A stretch of 64,000 nucleotides of DNA from Piliocolobus tephrosceles (GCF_002776525.5 NC_045447.1:22276662-22340661), one strand, 5' to 3'; positions 1 through 12,125 are shown, counted from the first letter of the stretch. Numbers and translations: made by a program. Notes: a model not told the origin generated them from the sequence alone.

Positions 1-14
1 ATAAAAAAAAAAAA

Positions 15-385
15 TCTAAGACTGGATAATTTATAAAGAATAGATATTTATTTTTGATGGTCTTGGAGGCTGGGAAGTTCAAGATAAAGGCACAGGTAGG
101 TTCAGTGTCTGGTGAGGGGCTTGGTCTCTTTTCTGAGATGGCGCCTTGTTGCTGTGTTCTCTGGAAGAAAGGGATACTGTGTCCTCACCTGGAAAAAGGG
201 ACAGAAGGGGAAAAAAGGGACCAAACCCCATTGGTTAAGCTCTCTTATAAAGGCCTTAATTTATTAATGAGAGTGGAGTCTTTAAGACCCAAACACCTAC
301 CAAAAGACCCCACCCTGCAACACTGTTGCAATGGGGATTAAACTTGCAACTCATGAGTTTTGGGGGACACGTTCAGGCCATAACA
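15..385 (-). mobile_element. MaLR LTR (MLT1/MST-like), antisense
   Basis: Starts at the typical reverse-LTR landmark (GACTGGATAATTTATAAAG) and ends GGCCATAACA. The internal text matches reversed MaLR LTRs (TCTGGTGAGGGC..., then CCAAAAGACCCCACCCTGCAAC). The 5' end in the window is A-rich and could be truncated by the window start. Confidence 0.7.
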
Positions 386-1339
386 GAAGGGTGCACAGAG
401 ATTATGGGGAGAGTGGTAGGAATTGACTGAGGCTGGAAAATTACATGGGGTGGAGTTCTATTTGTTACAAGTTTCTTAAATATCAAGTTTAAAGTGTAAT
501 TGCTTTTTACTGTATAATAATCACAATCATAATAATAATTAGCCATTACATTCTGACTGTACCTAACAGTATGCAATAGTTCCTCTTTGATTTCTCCCTC
601 TTAAGTTTCACAGATGTCTCAAGAGGAGCCTATACTCCTTCCATTGGCATTCACTTAATCAATCATTTAGATTCGGGCCCCTTCTGTTCTCCTAAAGGAC
701 TTCATACAGGTGGCAATAAATTGCATATATATAGTGAGGTATTTAATGCAGAGGGGTATACTTTATTTTTAGAACAAGTTTTATTCTAGAATTCTGAGCT
801 AATAAAGCAGCTATATATGGTGCTGAGTCGAGGAAAATTTTGACAAGGACGAGTGCACTGGGTTCCTCGTGCAAGTGGAAGAAGCTATAGCCAGTCATCA
901 GGGGAAGGAGAGACTAATTAGCACTGCATCCTGGGAACAGTTTTATTCATGGCTCTCCTCACAAGAAATGTTGAGCAATACCATGGAGGGTATCTTCAGC
1001 AATTATTTTGAGAAGCCCCCAAGTATTGTCCCTATGGTCTTTTTTTTTTTTTTAATTGATCCTCTGATAATAAGCACAATGATACCTAAAGAAGTAAAAA
1101 TAATAATAATTAAATTAAATTAAAAAATAAAAATCCCCTAATTGCAAAGCTAGTAAAGACATAACCAAATATTGAACTCAGATCTTCCAAATTATGTCCT
1201 TCCTGCAGCTCATTTTTTTTTTTTTTTTGGTATGATGTCTGTTTTCTCTACTTTTGGATTCCAGAGTCAGTTCTTGAAATGTAGTGCTATCTTTCTAGAT
1301 TTCTCATTTCCCAACATCATGGCATAGGTGTTTGCTTCT
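386..1339. other. AT-rich intronic sequence, no gene
   Basis: No recognisable element except a T15 run near 1040 and a T18 run near 1213, plus an AT-rich patch at 1095-1130. Short ORFs here have no family likeness. Confidence 0.6.
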
Positions 1340-1800
1340 TGAGTGTGGTAACATCCCACAGCATAGACATCACTTGGGAGCTTATTAGAAATGCAATTTG
1401 CAGACCAGGCGCAGTAATCCCAGCACTTTGGGAAGCCAAGGTGGGTGGATTACGAAGTCAGAAGTTCAAGACCAGCTTGGCCAATATGGTGAGACCCCCG
1501 TCTCTACTAAAAAGAAAAATAAAAATTAGCTAGGTGTGGTGGCACACACCTATAGTCCCAGCTGCTCAGGAGGCTGAGGCAGGAGAATTGCTTGAACCCA
1601 GGAGGCAGAGGTTGTAGTGAGCCAAGACTGCACCACTGCACTCCAGTCTGGCGACAGAGTGAGACTCCGTGTCAGAAGAAGAAAAAAAAAAAAAAAGAAA
1701 GAAATGCAATTTGTTTCATTTCCCAGGAACTTTACTAAATTAGAATCTGCATTTTAAAAAGATTTCCAGGTGAGTTACATGCATATTATTATCTGAGCAG
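1340..1800 (+). mobile_element. MER5A-like hAT fragment split by an Alu
   Basis: Left part 1340-1400 (CATCACTTGGGAGCTTATTA) and right part 1714-1800 (AGAATCTGCATTTTAAAAAG, then CCAGGTGAG) are successive pieces of a MER5A-type non-autonomous DNA transposon. The Alu at 1401-1699 with its target-site duplication separates them. Confidence 0.65.
1401..1699 (+). mobile_element. Alu element, sense, with target-site duplication
   Basis: Starts GACCAGGCGCAGTAATCCCA (left end shortened), contains both arms, and ends in an A-rich tail. AGAAATGCAATTTG occurs at 1387-1400 and again at 1700-1713 as a 14-bp target-site duplication. Confidence 0.95.
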
Positions 1801-1811
1801 AACTGGAATAG

Positions 1812-2027
1812 AGTGTTTCTGGAGGTGTGGTCTTGGATTGGAGCATCAGCATCACCTGGGAATTTGGTGGAAATGCAAATTCTCAGTCACCACTGCAGAC
1901 CTTCAGAGACAGAAACCCTAGGGGTGGGTCCCAGTAATCAGTGATTTAACAACCCTGTCCCACCCCACCTCTTGTACCACGTCTTCCCCCTGTGATTTTG
2001 ATGTACACCGATGCTTGAGAACCACTG
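1812..2027 (+). mobile_element. MER5A-like hAT element
   Basis: Contains AGCATCAGCATCACCTGGGA, GGTGGAAATGCAAATTCTCA, a GGGGTGGGTCCCAGTAATC block, and a terminal CTTGAGAACCACTG that fits the hAT-Charlie terminal repeat. It lies directly after another MER5A-like copy in the same orientation. Confidence 0.8.
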
Positions 2028-2054
2028 GTCAGAGAAGACGGTATACCAATCCTT

Positions 2055-2175
2055 GGAATCAGACACACCTGGGTTACAACCGAGATGCCTCATCTCGTTA
2101 TTTGTCTGATAAGCCACTCCCACTCTGACCTTCAGTTCCTTATAAGCAAAATTATGAGGACAGTGAATAATGGAA
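2055..2175 (+). repeat. MIR fragment
   Basis: GGAATCAGACACACCTGGGT followed by a degraded core (CATCTCGTTATTTGTCTGATAAG) and an ATTATGAGGACAGTGAATAATG end. Confidence 0.6.
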
Positions 2176-3030
2176 GAGAGGGTGAGATTGTCACACCTGC
2201 CCCATAGAGAGGATATGATCATCAAATTATCTGTAAAATGTACCTTCCCCCTGGTGTCCCAGGGCCTTTCCCTTCTGTATAGATGTCTTCATTTCTTGTC
2301 TGGGTCTCAGTCGCCCTTCTGTCACATTCTTTTCCAGACCAGAGATAGGGGTGAGAGTCTCTGACCCTTACCCTGGGAGCAGTACCATGCATCAGCACCT
2401 GCTGGCTCCATTGTCCAACCAGATTTGGTAACAATGCACATTCACACAGCACAGCTTGAATCGGGCAGTTTGAATTAACCTGGCAAGACAGGCATCCCAT
2501 GAAATGGTATTCAATTTTTTGCTAGAGCTCAAAATCCAGAACCTTTACGATGTCTCCTTCATCCACTAATTTTGTAATTTTGTCAGGAAAAGCTATCAAG
2601 TTGTCTAGGATGATTTGTTCTGCATGAACCTCTAGTGTTGCTTATTGCTCACTATTCCATTATTTTTCCAATGCTTACAGATATTCCCTGGGCACATTTG
2701 TCCAATTATTTTACTCAATATCGATACCAGGCTTACTGGACAGTGATTTTCAGGATTACTTCTCATTAACCTCCTAGGAAGACCAGTTCTGTTTTTGTTC
2801 AGTTTCATCACCAGCACTCTCCAAGCTCCTGCCTCCCCTGCACAAACCCATTAGCTCTTATCAGGTTGTTCCCTGTTGCTTGACTTGGTAGCAACATATT
2901 CCTCTGCCCTCCACCCTTACCCCAACGCCCCAAAACCTCAATAACCAAGGCCATTTTACATATAGAATCACAGAAAACAAGGGGTGGAAACAACCTTAGA
3001 GGGGAGGCATATCGTCAGGGAAGAGTATAG
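2176..3030. other. Intronic sequence without recognised feature
   Basis: Mixed-composition sequence. The minus-strand ORFs near 2222-2500 and 2632-2993 lack codon bias or family motifs. Confidence 0.5.
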
Positions 3031-3034
3031 GTTT

Positions 3035-3235
3035 CAAGCCCAGACACTTGGATTGCAATTCTGGCTTCTCTGCTCAGGTGTTTTGTAACCTGCAGGCAGA
3101 TAACCCATCCCATCTCTCTGAGCCTTGCTTTTTTACATCTGTAAAATGGGACTAATTAACCTAAAGAGGGATAATTGAAAAGATTGAGACAAATGCTTTA
3201 TACTCAGCACTATGCTTGGTGGGAATTTCATACTC
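3035..3235 (+). repeat. MIR element
   Basis: Core-SINE text: TTGCAATTCTGGCTTCTCTG, CCATCTCTCTGAGCCTTGCT, then TCTGTAAAATGGGACTAA and a CACTATGCTTGG end. Confidence 0.8.
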
Positions 3236-3698
3236 TATTAATGATAGTCCCCTCACCCTGTACCTTACCTAAAACCCTCCCTTTACAAAAGAGGGAATAT
3301 ATCTAGAAAGGAGACACATGAAAGATCACATAGAATACAAACCCCACAGAACACAAACCCCACACAGAACGCAGATCTCTGATTGCTTGTTTAGTGAGAA
3401 GAACTAGCTCTACCTTTCGCTCCTTCCTGCTTATTTTATAGGTGTAGATGCAAACCATGCAAGGATTAGTGCTTGTTTATTTAGAGCATGGACTGGACTT
3501 CAATACCCACTCTCCCTCCAGTGAGGCACCCTTATGCAGAGCACAAGCTGCACAATCATATGTAGAGGTGCTGCCTCTTCCCTTACGCTATGAAAAATGA
3601 GATTTGGAAGTATCTTCCAACCTTGGATTCTCTGATTTGTCCTCCTTTGAGATGTCAGAAACAAATATGTCTGAAGGCTTGGCTGGCTGGCTGGCCTG

Positions 3699-3938
3699 CC
3701 TTCCTTCCTTCCTTCCTTCCTTCCTTCCTTCCTTCCTTCCTTCCTTTCTTCCTTCTTTCCTTCCTTCCCTCCTTCCTTCCTTCCTCCCTTCCTTCCCTCC
3801 CTCCCTCCCTCCCTCCCTTCTTCCCTCTCTCCCTCTCTCCTCTCCTCTCCTCTCCCCTCCCCTTCTCTCCTCTCCTCTCCTGTCTTCTCCTCTCCTCTCC
3901 TCTCCTCCCTCCCTCTCTCCTTCCTTCCTTTCTTTCTT
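3699..3938 (+). repeat. 240-nt polypyrimidine tract (TTCC/CCCT/CTCCT)n
   Basis: All pyrimidine apart from a single G at 3882. It changes from TTCC tetramers (3701-3785) through CCCT blocks (3786-3835) to CTCCT pentamers (3836-3906), and back to TTCC/TTTC. It is preceded by a short GGCT repeat (3676-3695). It yields spurious long Ser/Leu/Pro-rich (+) and Arg/Glu/Gly/Lys-rich (-) ORFs. Long homopurine-homopyrimidine tracts can adopt triplex DNA. Confidence 0.98.
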
Positions 3939-3939
3939 G

Positions 3940-4655
3940 TGAGTAAAGGCAGTGTGTGAGAAAAGATGGGCTGGTCTATAGAGGTATCTCATACAACTAC
4001 TCTAGCAAAGCAAACATAAAGAATGGGTCCACATTAAATTAATTTCACTGATTTTTTTTTTTTTTTTCCTCCTTTCCTTTGAAATCTCAGAGTGTGGAGG
4101 TTATAACTGGGCCTTTTATTTTCCTCTGCTGAGGGACTCAGTGGAACCGCCATCCTGAGGGCCTGGAGCTGCTTGTTTACATATCACCCTTCAGGACTGG
4201 ATAACAGATAGTCTTCTTTTCCGGCCTGAATCCCATTCCATTCCCTTTTATTGTGTGTCCCTGAAATTCCATTACCTGCTCATGGTCTCAGTGACTCAGC
4301 CACAGTGGCTGCAGTAATGATGGCTTTCAGAGCTGAGCTAATGACGCAGGCACTGAGGTGTCTCCAGACCAAACAGCTAGCTGAATCTCAATTTAGCAGG
4401 ATTTAAGACGGTGGTGTCATGCATTATGCATGAGCCTGTGTGTGTAGATGGGTGCATGTGGGTTTGCTGGAGGCAGGGTAGAGGGTATACGTTTATACCG
4501 AAGGCCCTGCATATTGGCGGTCATAGTGAGGAAAATGAGATGTCTGATGGTGCAGAGCATTTGCTGGGAGATTAGCAGGAGGAAAGGGAAGGATATGTTG
4601 GTAAATATGAACAAGCTTCTAGCCTTCACTGGATTATTATTCTTGTTCCTAAGAA
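3940..4655. other. Unique intronic sequence
   Basis: No repeat recognised beyond T15 at 4051-4066. It contains AP-1-like TGACTCAG (4291-4298) and a nearby ATGACGCA (4341-4348), so a regulatory role is possible but untested. Confidence 0.45.
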
Positions 4656-4659
4656 GACA

Positions 4660-4880
4660 GTACAGCAGACTGACTAAGAGCTGGCTCTGGAGCGAGATGG
4701 CCAGGGATCAAATCCACCAAAGCTGTTTACCAGCTGGGTCACCTAGTGCTGAAGATTTAAGGCTCAGCTTCCTTATCTGCGTAATGGGATCCTAATCTGA
4801 TAAGTGGATTAGATGGAATAATGCAAACAAAGCTCTTAGCATTGTACCTAGCACAACAGAAGGTATATAATAAATGTTGG
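4660..4880 (+). repeat. MIR element
   Basis: Near full length: AGAGCTGGCTCTGGAGCGAG, CAGCTGGGTCACC, CTCAGCTTCCTTATCTGCGT, then AGCATTGTACCTAGCACA and AATAAATGTTGG. Confidence 0.85.
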
Positions 4881-5004
4881 GTGCTATTATTATTCTTTTC
4901 CACCAGAAGAAAGCTTCTATCTTCAACCCACTCCCAAATAGCCTACTTTCATGGATCCAAGATACCTTTTCCTTTACCCTGATGAATATGACTTGGCCAC
5001 TGTG

Positions 5005-5125
5005 TAGAATAGAAAGCACGAGATGTAGATTCTTGTCCTTGTCTGCCATTGGGTAACCTTGGGCAAGTTCTTCTTGACCCTGATCTCATGTACAAATTAG
5101 AAAATGAGGGTCAGAGTACATCAGA
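5005..5125 (+). repeat. MIR fragment
   Basis: Core GTAACCTTGGGCAAGTTCTT, followed by the weak ATTAGAAAATGAGGGTCAGA. The 3' part is lost. Confidence 0.65.
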
Positions 5126-5509
5126 CTGTGTTTCTTGGAGGGGCAGTGGTCTTTAGAACAGCCTGAAGAGTCCCTTCCAAAGAGATACGGATGAATACTG
5201 GGAAGTCTGCTGCATGCAATGTCAGTTTCATGTATAGGAATTCCAAACATGGATTCTGCTACAAATAAATGCAGAAACCACTGTTTCAACAGACCACTCA
5301 TGTACTTACAGTTTTTATATTCTGTGATTCTACAACTTCCTGGTGGACAGAGCCAGACAATCAGAGGAGACAGTAACCTCTCTCTTACACTGTGAAAGAT
5401 AGGTATCCTGGGGATGTAGGGCTAATTTGGGAACAATGTATGCCTTAGAAGTGCATGGGTGGTTCAGTCTAGGCTAAATATCTTTATATGTAGGAGGGAA
5501 AAAAGTCTT

Positions 5510-5735
5510 TATAATCAGACAAAGCAGATTCAAGCCTGGGTTTTCTATCCGTCACTTGCTTGATGATATTGAACGAGATTCTTAACCTCTCTGAGCCAGA
5601 GTTTTCTCATCTGTGAAAATGAGGATAATGGCTCTTACTGCAAGGGAAGTGGGAACATGAAGTGAGATAATATGTTTATTAATAATTTCACGTTGCTCAG
5701 TATGTGGTACATACTCAGAGCGTGTTTTCTTTTCC
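5510..5735 (+). repeat. MIR element
   Basis: CAAGCCTGGGTTTTCTATCC, TTCTTAACCTCTCTGAGCCA, CTCATCTGTGAAAATGAGGA, and a CAGTATGTGGTACATACTCA tail. Confidence 0.8.
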
Positions 5736-5739
5736 TCTC

Positions 5740-6786
5740 TTTCTCACCTGAATTCTGAGTTCTGTGTTTGTTGCAACTTTTTAAAGCCCGTCTTTGAGTG
5801 AGGTTCTTCCTTATGAAGGAGACATGGTTCCATCTGCCTTTCCTGTAATAAGCTACCACCTTTTCTGTGACCCCATCTTTCTCATGACCTCCTCACCTGG
5901 CTACAGCATTTCCTTCTTAGAATCCACAGACCTCTGGGTCAAGACCTTGGCAGAAATATAAACTCTATGAAAAGAGACTTTCAGAGAGGAAAAAGCTTTA
6001 TGATAGCAGGTTGGGAAGATTCATACAGACCCCCTTGGGCAGGGCAGGTAAATGTTAACTCAGAGTTGGGATCCAGGGCTTTGCAGTGAGAATCAAGCAT
6101 GTGCTAAAGGCCCCAGAAAAGGGGCAAAAATTTAGAGTTAGAGTTCTATGTCCTAAAAGAAAAATATCAAGGATAAATGAACATGGCTCACTGGGCAGGC
6201 TATCAAGACAGGTATTCAGAAAAAAAAAAAAAAAATAGGATGGAGGTCCAGTGTCCAAAACTGGTTTCTAGAAAGAGAGTAAAAGCAGGAGCCAGCTTGG
6301 TTTCTTCCCCTTCCATTACTTTATTTCTTTTTCTCTTCCATCTTTTATTTTACTGCTTCTAGGAAAGCCTCAGGCTAGCAGGAAAGACATGTCCCTAAAG
6401 AAATAATGACTATGCCATTTGGGGTGTTTTTAACAGACTTGAGAATCAAGTGCTAGCCTAAAGCTAAGCCCCCTGAGGAGTTCATATATTTCCTTTGACT
6501 GGAATCAGGTCCTGGTGACTGCAGCCAAGATGAGACTGCTGGCCCAAATTACATGGCTGTGGTGTAAGGAGAAGAGAGCTAGGGAGATGGGAGTTGAGGA
6601 GGAGGGAAGTCCTGGGAATGGGGCTCAGTGATCATTGTAACCCATAGTGAACCTCTGGCTGACAGAGTCTTTTAAGGAGTGGTTCACATGGCAGTGCTCA
6701 GATTTCTAAGTCACTAACTCAACTACATGGTTGGCATTTACCTGACCTGAACTCCACCTCCTTGATCTTACCTTCTGACCACCAGT
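5740..6786. other. Intronic sequence, nothing recognised
   Basis: Only an A17 run at 6220-6236 stands out. The small ORFs around it are driven by that run. Confidence 0.5.
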
Positions 6787-7136
6787 ATGACTCTGTTCTC
6801 ATGCTGCTATTAAATACATACCTGAGGCTGGGTAATTTATAAAGAAAAAGAGATTTAATGAACTCACAGTTCTATGTGGCTGGGAAGGCCTTACAATCCT
6901 GGCAGAAGGCAAAGGAGGAGCAAAGGCACATCTTACATGGTGGCAGGCAGGAGAGTGTGTGCAGGGGAACTACCCGTTATAAAACCATCAGATCTCATGA
7001 CACTTATTCATTATCACAAGAACAGCATGGGAAAAACCCACCCCATAATTCAATTACCTCCCACCAGGTCATGTGGGGATTATGGGAGCTACAATTCAAG
7101 ATGAGATTTGGGTGGGGACACAGCCAAACCATATCA
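6787..7136 (-). mobile_element. THE1/MST-type MaLR solo LTR, antisense
   Basis: Reverse reading of the LTR: CTGTTCTCATGCTGCTATTA, CTGGGTAATTTATAAAGAAA, CTCATGACACTTATTCATTA, GGTGGGGACACAGCCAAACC, ending ATATCA. No internal retroviral sequence is attached, so this is a solo LTR. Confidence 0.9.
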
Positions 7137-7684
7137 CAACCTGAAATGTAGTCTTTACATTTTCAGTTCTCTAATTCCTTATCATCTTTTCCAGTCCTGC
7201 TGGGAACGTAGAATTCTGATGTTTAAGAGAGAGGGAATATTTAATATATTTTATAAATGTAAGGCTGCCAGGCAATCAGGATGGATCCTGGAGCTATCAG
7301 ATTGACCATCAGTCATAAACAGCAAGAAAGGTTGTTTGCATGAGTAGTAGTGTAATGTTGTCACTGATGTAGAGTCCTCATCCCTCCATGGACCCTAGAT
7401 GTTCTCTTGCCTGCCTGCACTCCTAACTGCCTGGCCTCTTGGCCTTGAAAATTTCTAAATGAAAGAGACCATATTCCAGTTGGGCATGGCCAACTCTCCA
7501 TGGACCTGCTGGGAGCCTGGCACTTGATCTATAAATCTCCATGTCATCAGGTCATTCTTGGAGAGGCCTCTTGCCCTTTAAATGAAAAAGATGTATCTTA
7601 CCCCTTATCTTCACTCTAAATACAATAGAAATTAAGTAAGTAATTTCAGATAATGTGATCTCAAAGACAGTACACACTGAGATG

Positions 7685-8290
7685 AATTAGATTCATTCAT
7701 TCATTCATTCATTCATGAGCCCCTACTCTGTGCTAGATTCTGAGTGAGGTGCTGATAGTACAACCATAAATTGGATGCTGTTCCTACCCTCTTGGTACTT
7801 ATGGGATGGTGGGAGAAAGATAAGCATAAATGTAGTACTATTTGATACATGTTACAAGAATAACTACCATTGATTATGTACCATGTGCTTTATGTGGATC
7901 ACCTTATTTCTTCTAAACAACAAAACTATGAGGTAGACATTCACTATCCTCCATTGACAGCTGAAAAAATGGGAACATGGAGAGGTAAAGTGACACAATC
8001 ATTAAGTGCCCTGTAGCAGGTCTTCTCTAGTCTGACTGGTGAGTCCATTAGCCTCCTCTCTTAATCACTGTGCCCTACAAATCCTGTGTTATGATAGAGG
8101 AAGCATGAAGTGCAAGGAGTACCTGATGTAGCCAGACTACCTGAGAAGGCCTCTTAAGAGATGATGTCTGAGTTGAATCTTGAAGGGTAAATAGTTGTTA
8201 GGCAAGGACAAAGGAGTGGATATTTCAGGCAGAGAGATCAGCAGATGAATAAAGCAGAAAACATGACAAGAAAATACATAAGACTGCCAA
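7685..8290 (+). repeat. Ancient LINE-like repeat beginning with (ATTC)n
   Basis: An ATTC run at 7690-7715 leads into GAGCCCCTACTCTGTGCTAG and ..CTGAGTGAGGTGCTGATAGT. Farther on is GAGAAGGCCTCTTAAGAG...TGATGTCTGAGTTGAATCTT, the pattern of a very common mammalian L2-age repeat. A MIR-like stretch (7850-8010) interrupts it. Confidence 0.6.
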
Positions 8291-8739
8291 TGGTTTGGTC
8301 TTTCTGAAGCACAGGGTCAATCTTTGCATGGGGAGCTAGAGTGGTGGTGAAGCTCCGTATAATGGCAGGTTCTACCTTCTTGGCTCCTCAGAGAGCATCT
8401 TAGTTACCACACTGGTTTAGGAAGGAGACTAGATTAAAACATGTGAAGATATCCTTGGGGAAAACCCTCAAGAGAGTCCTTCTCAAGAACTTTTTATGGA
8501 GGAGTCTTGGCTTTTCCGTAGGGGACTCATTATCACCTTGAAAAAAAGCACATGTAAATACATGTGTGTTCAAGAACGAGAAACTAACAGTCTGTAAAAG
8601 GAAAACAGGAGAGTGCTGGAGACAAGTTTCCATAAGAAGGTGTTCAAAGTCTGGAATCGTTTATCTTGGAGAAGCAAATCCTCAGAAGGAAAACGACAGC
8701 TGATGTCAAGTCTCAAAGGTTATGACAAGTTATAAAGAA

Positions 8740-8920
8740 AGAGCCAGGGATCTGCAGTCAGACAGGCTCGTGAAACCTTGGATCAACTACATCATCTCTC
8801 TGGGATCTGGGTTTCTCAGGATGAAAGGGGAAATAGTTTTTCAGCACTATTCTAAGAATTAAAAATATTGTATATAAGGCACCTGGCACGTAACCCACAC
8901 TCAACAACTGGTAGCCGCTG
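8740..8920 (+). repeat. MIR element
   Basis: GATCTGCAGTCAGACAGGCT, TCATCTCTCTGGGATCTGGG, ATAAGGCACCTGGCACGTAA and CACTCAACAACTGG. Confidence 0.75.
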
Positions 8921-9246
8921 TTGCTATAATCATTGTCCTACAGAAGATGTAGGTGAGGAAAGGACTAGTCTGGTATAGACCCCTAGACCTGAATCAAAAA
9001 ATCAACTATATTTCCTACAACCTTGGGAATAGCCATCTACATTTGGCATAATCCACACTACAGTGCAAATTGGCACCAACCCTCATCTATGTTCGCCAAT
9101 ATCAGCTGGGTCTTTGACACTAGTGGGAAGTTCTCTTGTTGATGTCCACCTTTTCTCTATCTTTGCAGTAGATTTTTTTTTTAACTTTCAGAGCCCTTGT
9201 TTAAGCCCCCAATTTAACCTCAGTATTATTTTCTCATTCACTATTT

Positions 9247-9546
9247 ATTTATTTATGTATTTAGACCAGGTCTTGCTCTGTTTCCCAGGTTGGAGTGCAG
9301 TGGCACAATTATTACTCACTGCAAACTCAAACTCCTGGGATCATCAATCCTCCTTCTTCAGCCTCCCAAGTAGCTGAAATTAAAGGCACCCACCACCGTG
9401 CCCAGATATATATATATATTTAATTTTGTATAGATGGGGGTCTTGCTATGTTGCCCAGCATGGTCTTGAACTCCTGACCTGAAGCGATTCTCCTGCCTCG
9501 ACCTTGCAAAGTGTTGGGATTATAGGCATGCGCCACTGTGCCCAGC
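9247..9546 (-). mobile_element. Old Alu (AluJ-like), antisense
   Basis: A degenerate TTTA tail at 9243-9260 is followed by reversed Alu arms (CTTGCTCTGTTTCCCAGGTT, ..., ATGCGCCACTGTGCCCAGC). Imperfect 14-bp duplications flank it (9233-9246 and 9547-9560). Extensive divergence suggests an old copy. Confidence 0.9.
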
Positions 9547-9560
9547 TTCATCCACTATTT

Positions 9561-10437
9561 TAAAGACAAAATACAAGTGAGATCATTAGGCAAGGAAGAG
9601 CATAACTTTCAGACTTTCTTCTCTTGTGCCACATGCACATTTATTCTTGTATCTCTTCCTGCCTTAGGGGAACAGGTGTTTCTTCTCCTGCCTAATACTT
9701 ATCCCACCCCCTAAATCCTCTAAGGAATACAATATCATTAATAACTTCTTCTTTTGTCTTAAGCATATCCCTCTCTCCTGTTCTTTTCCTTCAGCCCATA
9801 AATGTTTATCTCTCCAATCTCATCCCCTCCTCATTTGCCTTTAGCTACCACCTTATGTCTTCCATTCACAGCCAGCCTTCTAGAAAGAGAAATCTATGCA
9901 AATGGTCTCCACTTCCTCACTTCCCACTTACTCTCCCGCCCACCACAGTCTGGCTTCTACACTCATCACCCGCAGTCACTGCTTCTCCCAAGGCCAAAAG
10001 TGCACCAATTTATAGTTATATCCAATACACATAATTTGCTTTTCAGTTCATCCCAACTCTTTTTATTTAGTACCATTGTTTACTCATTTGAAAACTTGTT
10101 CCCTGACTTCTCTGTATAGCACACTTCGGGTTTTCTTTTTGCCTCTTTAGACACTCCCCAGCCTTCTGGGGGCTTTAGGCTTAGTATTTTTGTCATCTCT
10201 CCCCACACACTTTCTCTGGGCTACAGACTTTCAGAGCATCCCATGTATGTTGTTTTTCAAGTCTGTATCTCCAGCTTGGGTCTTTCTTTACAGTAAAGTA
10301 AGATATATCCAATTGGTCATAATAAGTTCATTTGATGGGCAAATACACCTCACAGTTGAGTCCTAAACTTACCTGTTTCGTAGTCGCCAGAGCATAGATG
10401 ATTTTAATATATTTTTCATGAGATCGTCCTCTTAATT
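9561..10437. other. Intronic sequence, nothing recognised
   Basis: Pyrimidine-rich. The 105-codon ORF at 9802-10119 has no recognisable domain and follows the C/T bias. Confidence 0.5.
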
Positions 10438-10771
10438 CATTTGTGCTCCCATAGAAAATATCATACAATGGATAACTTATAAACAACATAAATTTATTTC
10501 TTATAGTCCTGGAGGGTGGGAAGTCCAAAATCAAGGCAGATTTGCTGTCTGATGAGGGCCCACTTTCTAGCTCACAGACAGTGCTTTCTTGCTGTATCCT
10601 CAAATGGTGGAAGAGGCAAGGGGTCTCTTAGGGCACTAAACCCATTTAGCAGGGTTCCACCCTCATGATCTAATCACTTCCCAAAAGTCCTCACCTTCTG
10701 ATACCATGATCTTGGGCCTTAGGGTTTCAACATACTAATTTATCAGGGACAGAAACATTCAGACCATAGCA
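10438..10771 (-). mobile_element. MLT1-type MaLR LTR, antisense
   Basis: TGGATAACTTATAAACAACA, AGTCCTGGAGGGTGGGAAGT, CTGATGAGGGCCCACTTTCT, TCATGATCTAATCACTTCCC, and a terminal CAGACCATAGCA read as a reversed MLT1A-like LTR. Confidence 0.85.
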
Positions 10772-12125
10772 ATTGTCTAGGGGAAATCTAGGTAGTGAAA
10801 AGAACTCAGAAAGATTATTTGGAAATGGAGACAAGAAAATAAAAAGTCAGCCAAGATGATGGAGGAGGGGTCAGGGAGGCAGAGAAATACAAGATGCTGG
10901 GAAGTCATAGGATCTCCAGGAGAACATGTTTCTCGAGGAGAGTTTGGTCCTCTGTGTCATAGGCTACTCAGAGGTCACCTAAGACAAAGATGGAGACCAG
11001 CAGTTTTGGCAAATTGGAGGTCATCAATAACCATGGTAAGGTGGGATATGTGGAATAAATATGGCAAAAAGCAGATAGGAATGGGTTGAGTGAGGATGAA
11101 TGGTGAGAAATTGGAATCAGTGACATAACTGTTTTTGCAAAAAAGAATTTAACAAGAAAGTGGAGAGAGAGCATTGGATTTGGGAGTTTACGATATATTC
11201 TAATTATCTTTTTTACTTGTATGATTCCCCTACTAGACTGCTAAGTGCTTGAAGACAGGGTCTTTTTTATTTTTCGGATTTGTTTTATTTTGTTTTCATC
11301 TTCAATGCATAGAGTTTGGCACAAAGTAGGTGTTTAGTAACATTTGTCTTGAAAAGATAACTAGATCTATGAATAGTTGCATGGGTTGCTTGTGGAGGTA
11401 CTTAGTACTCTTTTACTGTAGATATGCCATTAGGAAATGGAGAACTTTCTTCCTTTCTCCCTCTCTGCTTTCCTTCCTTCTGGAGATATTTACTGCATTG
11501 CTCCATTGCACTGTGTTCCCCATCATTGTTGACAGGGCTCTCAGCTAGGATGGATCTGCTAGTGCTGGCTGCAGGGACCCCTGCTCACGAGGGTTCTGCG
11601 CATAGTACACAGGAGGTTCTATCCCTGTTCTGTGATGTGTGGAGGACAGAAGTCACCAAAAGCAAGGTCCATGCATTGCCAACATGCCTTTGAAGAAGGC
11701 CTGTAGTCTCCATCTGTCTCTGGAGCTGCTCAGCTCACAGCCACATGCTTTATTACTGTCTCCTTGTTACTGTGCTATTAGGAGCTGTCAGCTCCCTCCA
11801 TTGCTAATGTTCTCCTCTGCTTTGAAATGTTTTGTCAGGCCTGCATATGCCTAGAGAACAGAGGTTCTGAGTTCAGAGGAATGTGTCTTGCAGTGCATCC
11901 TCCAAACCTGTCTCTGGGTGGCTTGCTTAATTAAACCCGAACAATCGCCCTCACCTCTACCCCTCCCTCCCCTCATAGGGAGATAAGCTCTGGGAGCCGG
12001 CAAAAAGCAGCTGGAGCCTGTGTGGAGGGTACCTAGGGTGTGAGTAGGTTGGCAGGCAGGGAAGGGGCGGGTTCCCATTGAGTCAATTCTTCAGGCCTCG
12101 TTCTCTCCATCTTCTAAGCATGTAC
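10772..12125. other. Intronic sequence, nothing recognised
   Basis: Mostly unique-looking. A weak LINE-tail pattern (CTAAGTGCTTGAAGACAGGG) lies near 11240-11340. Short ORFs at 11330-11854 overlap each other in several frames and show no domain. Confidence 0.5.

Noticed and set aside
3588..3992. Overlapping ORFs of 112-134 codons on both strands
   Set aside because: They are translations of the polypyrimidine repeat (Ser/Leu/Pro or Arg/Glu/Gly/Lys runs), with no gene features.
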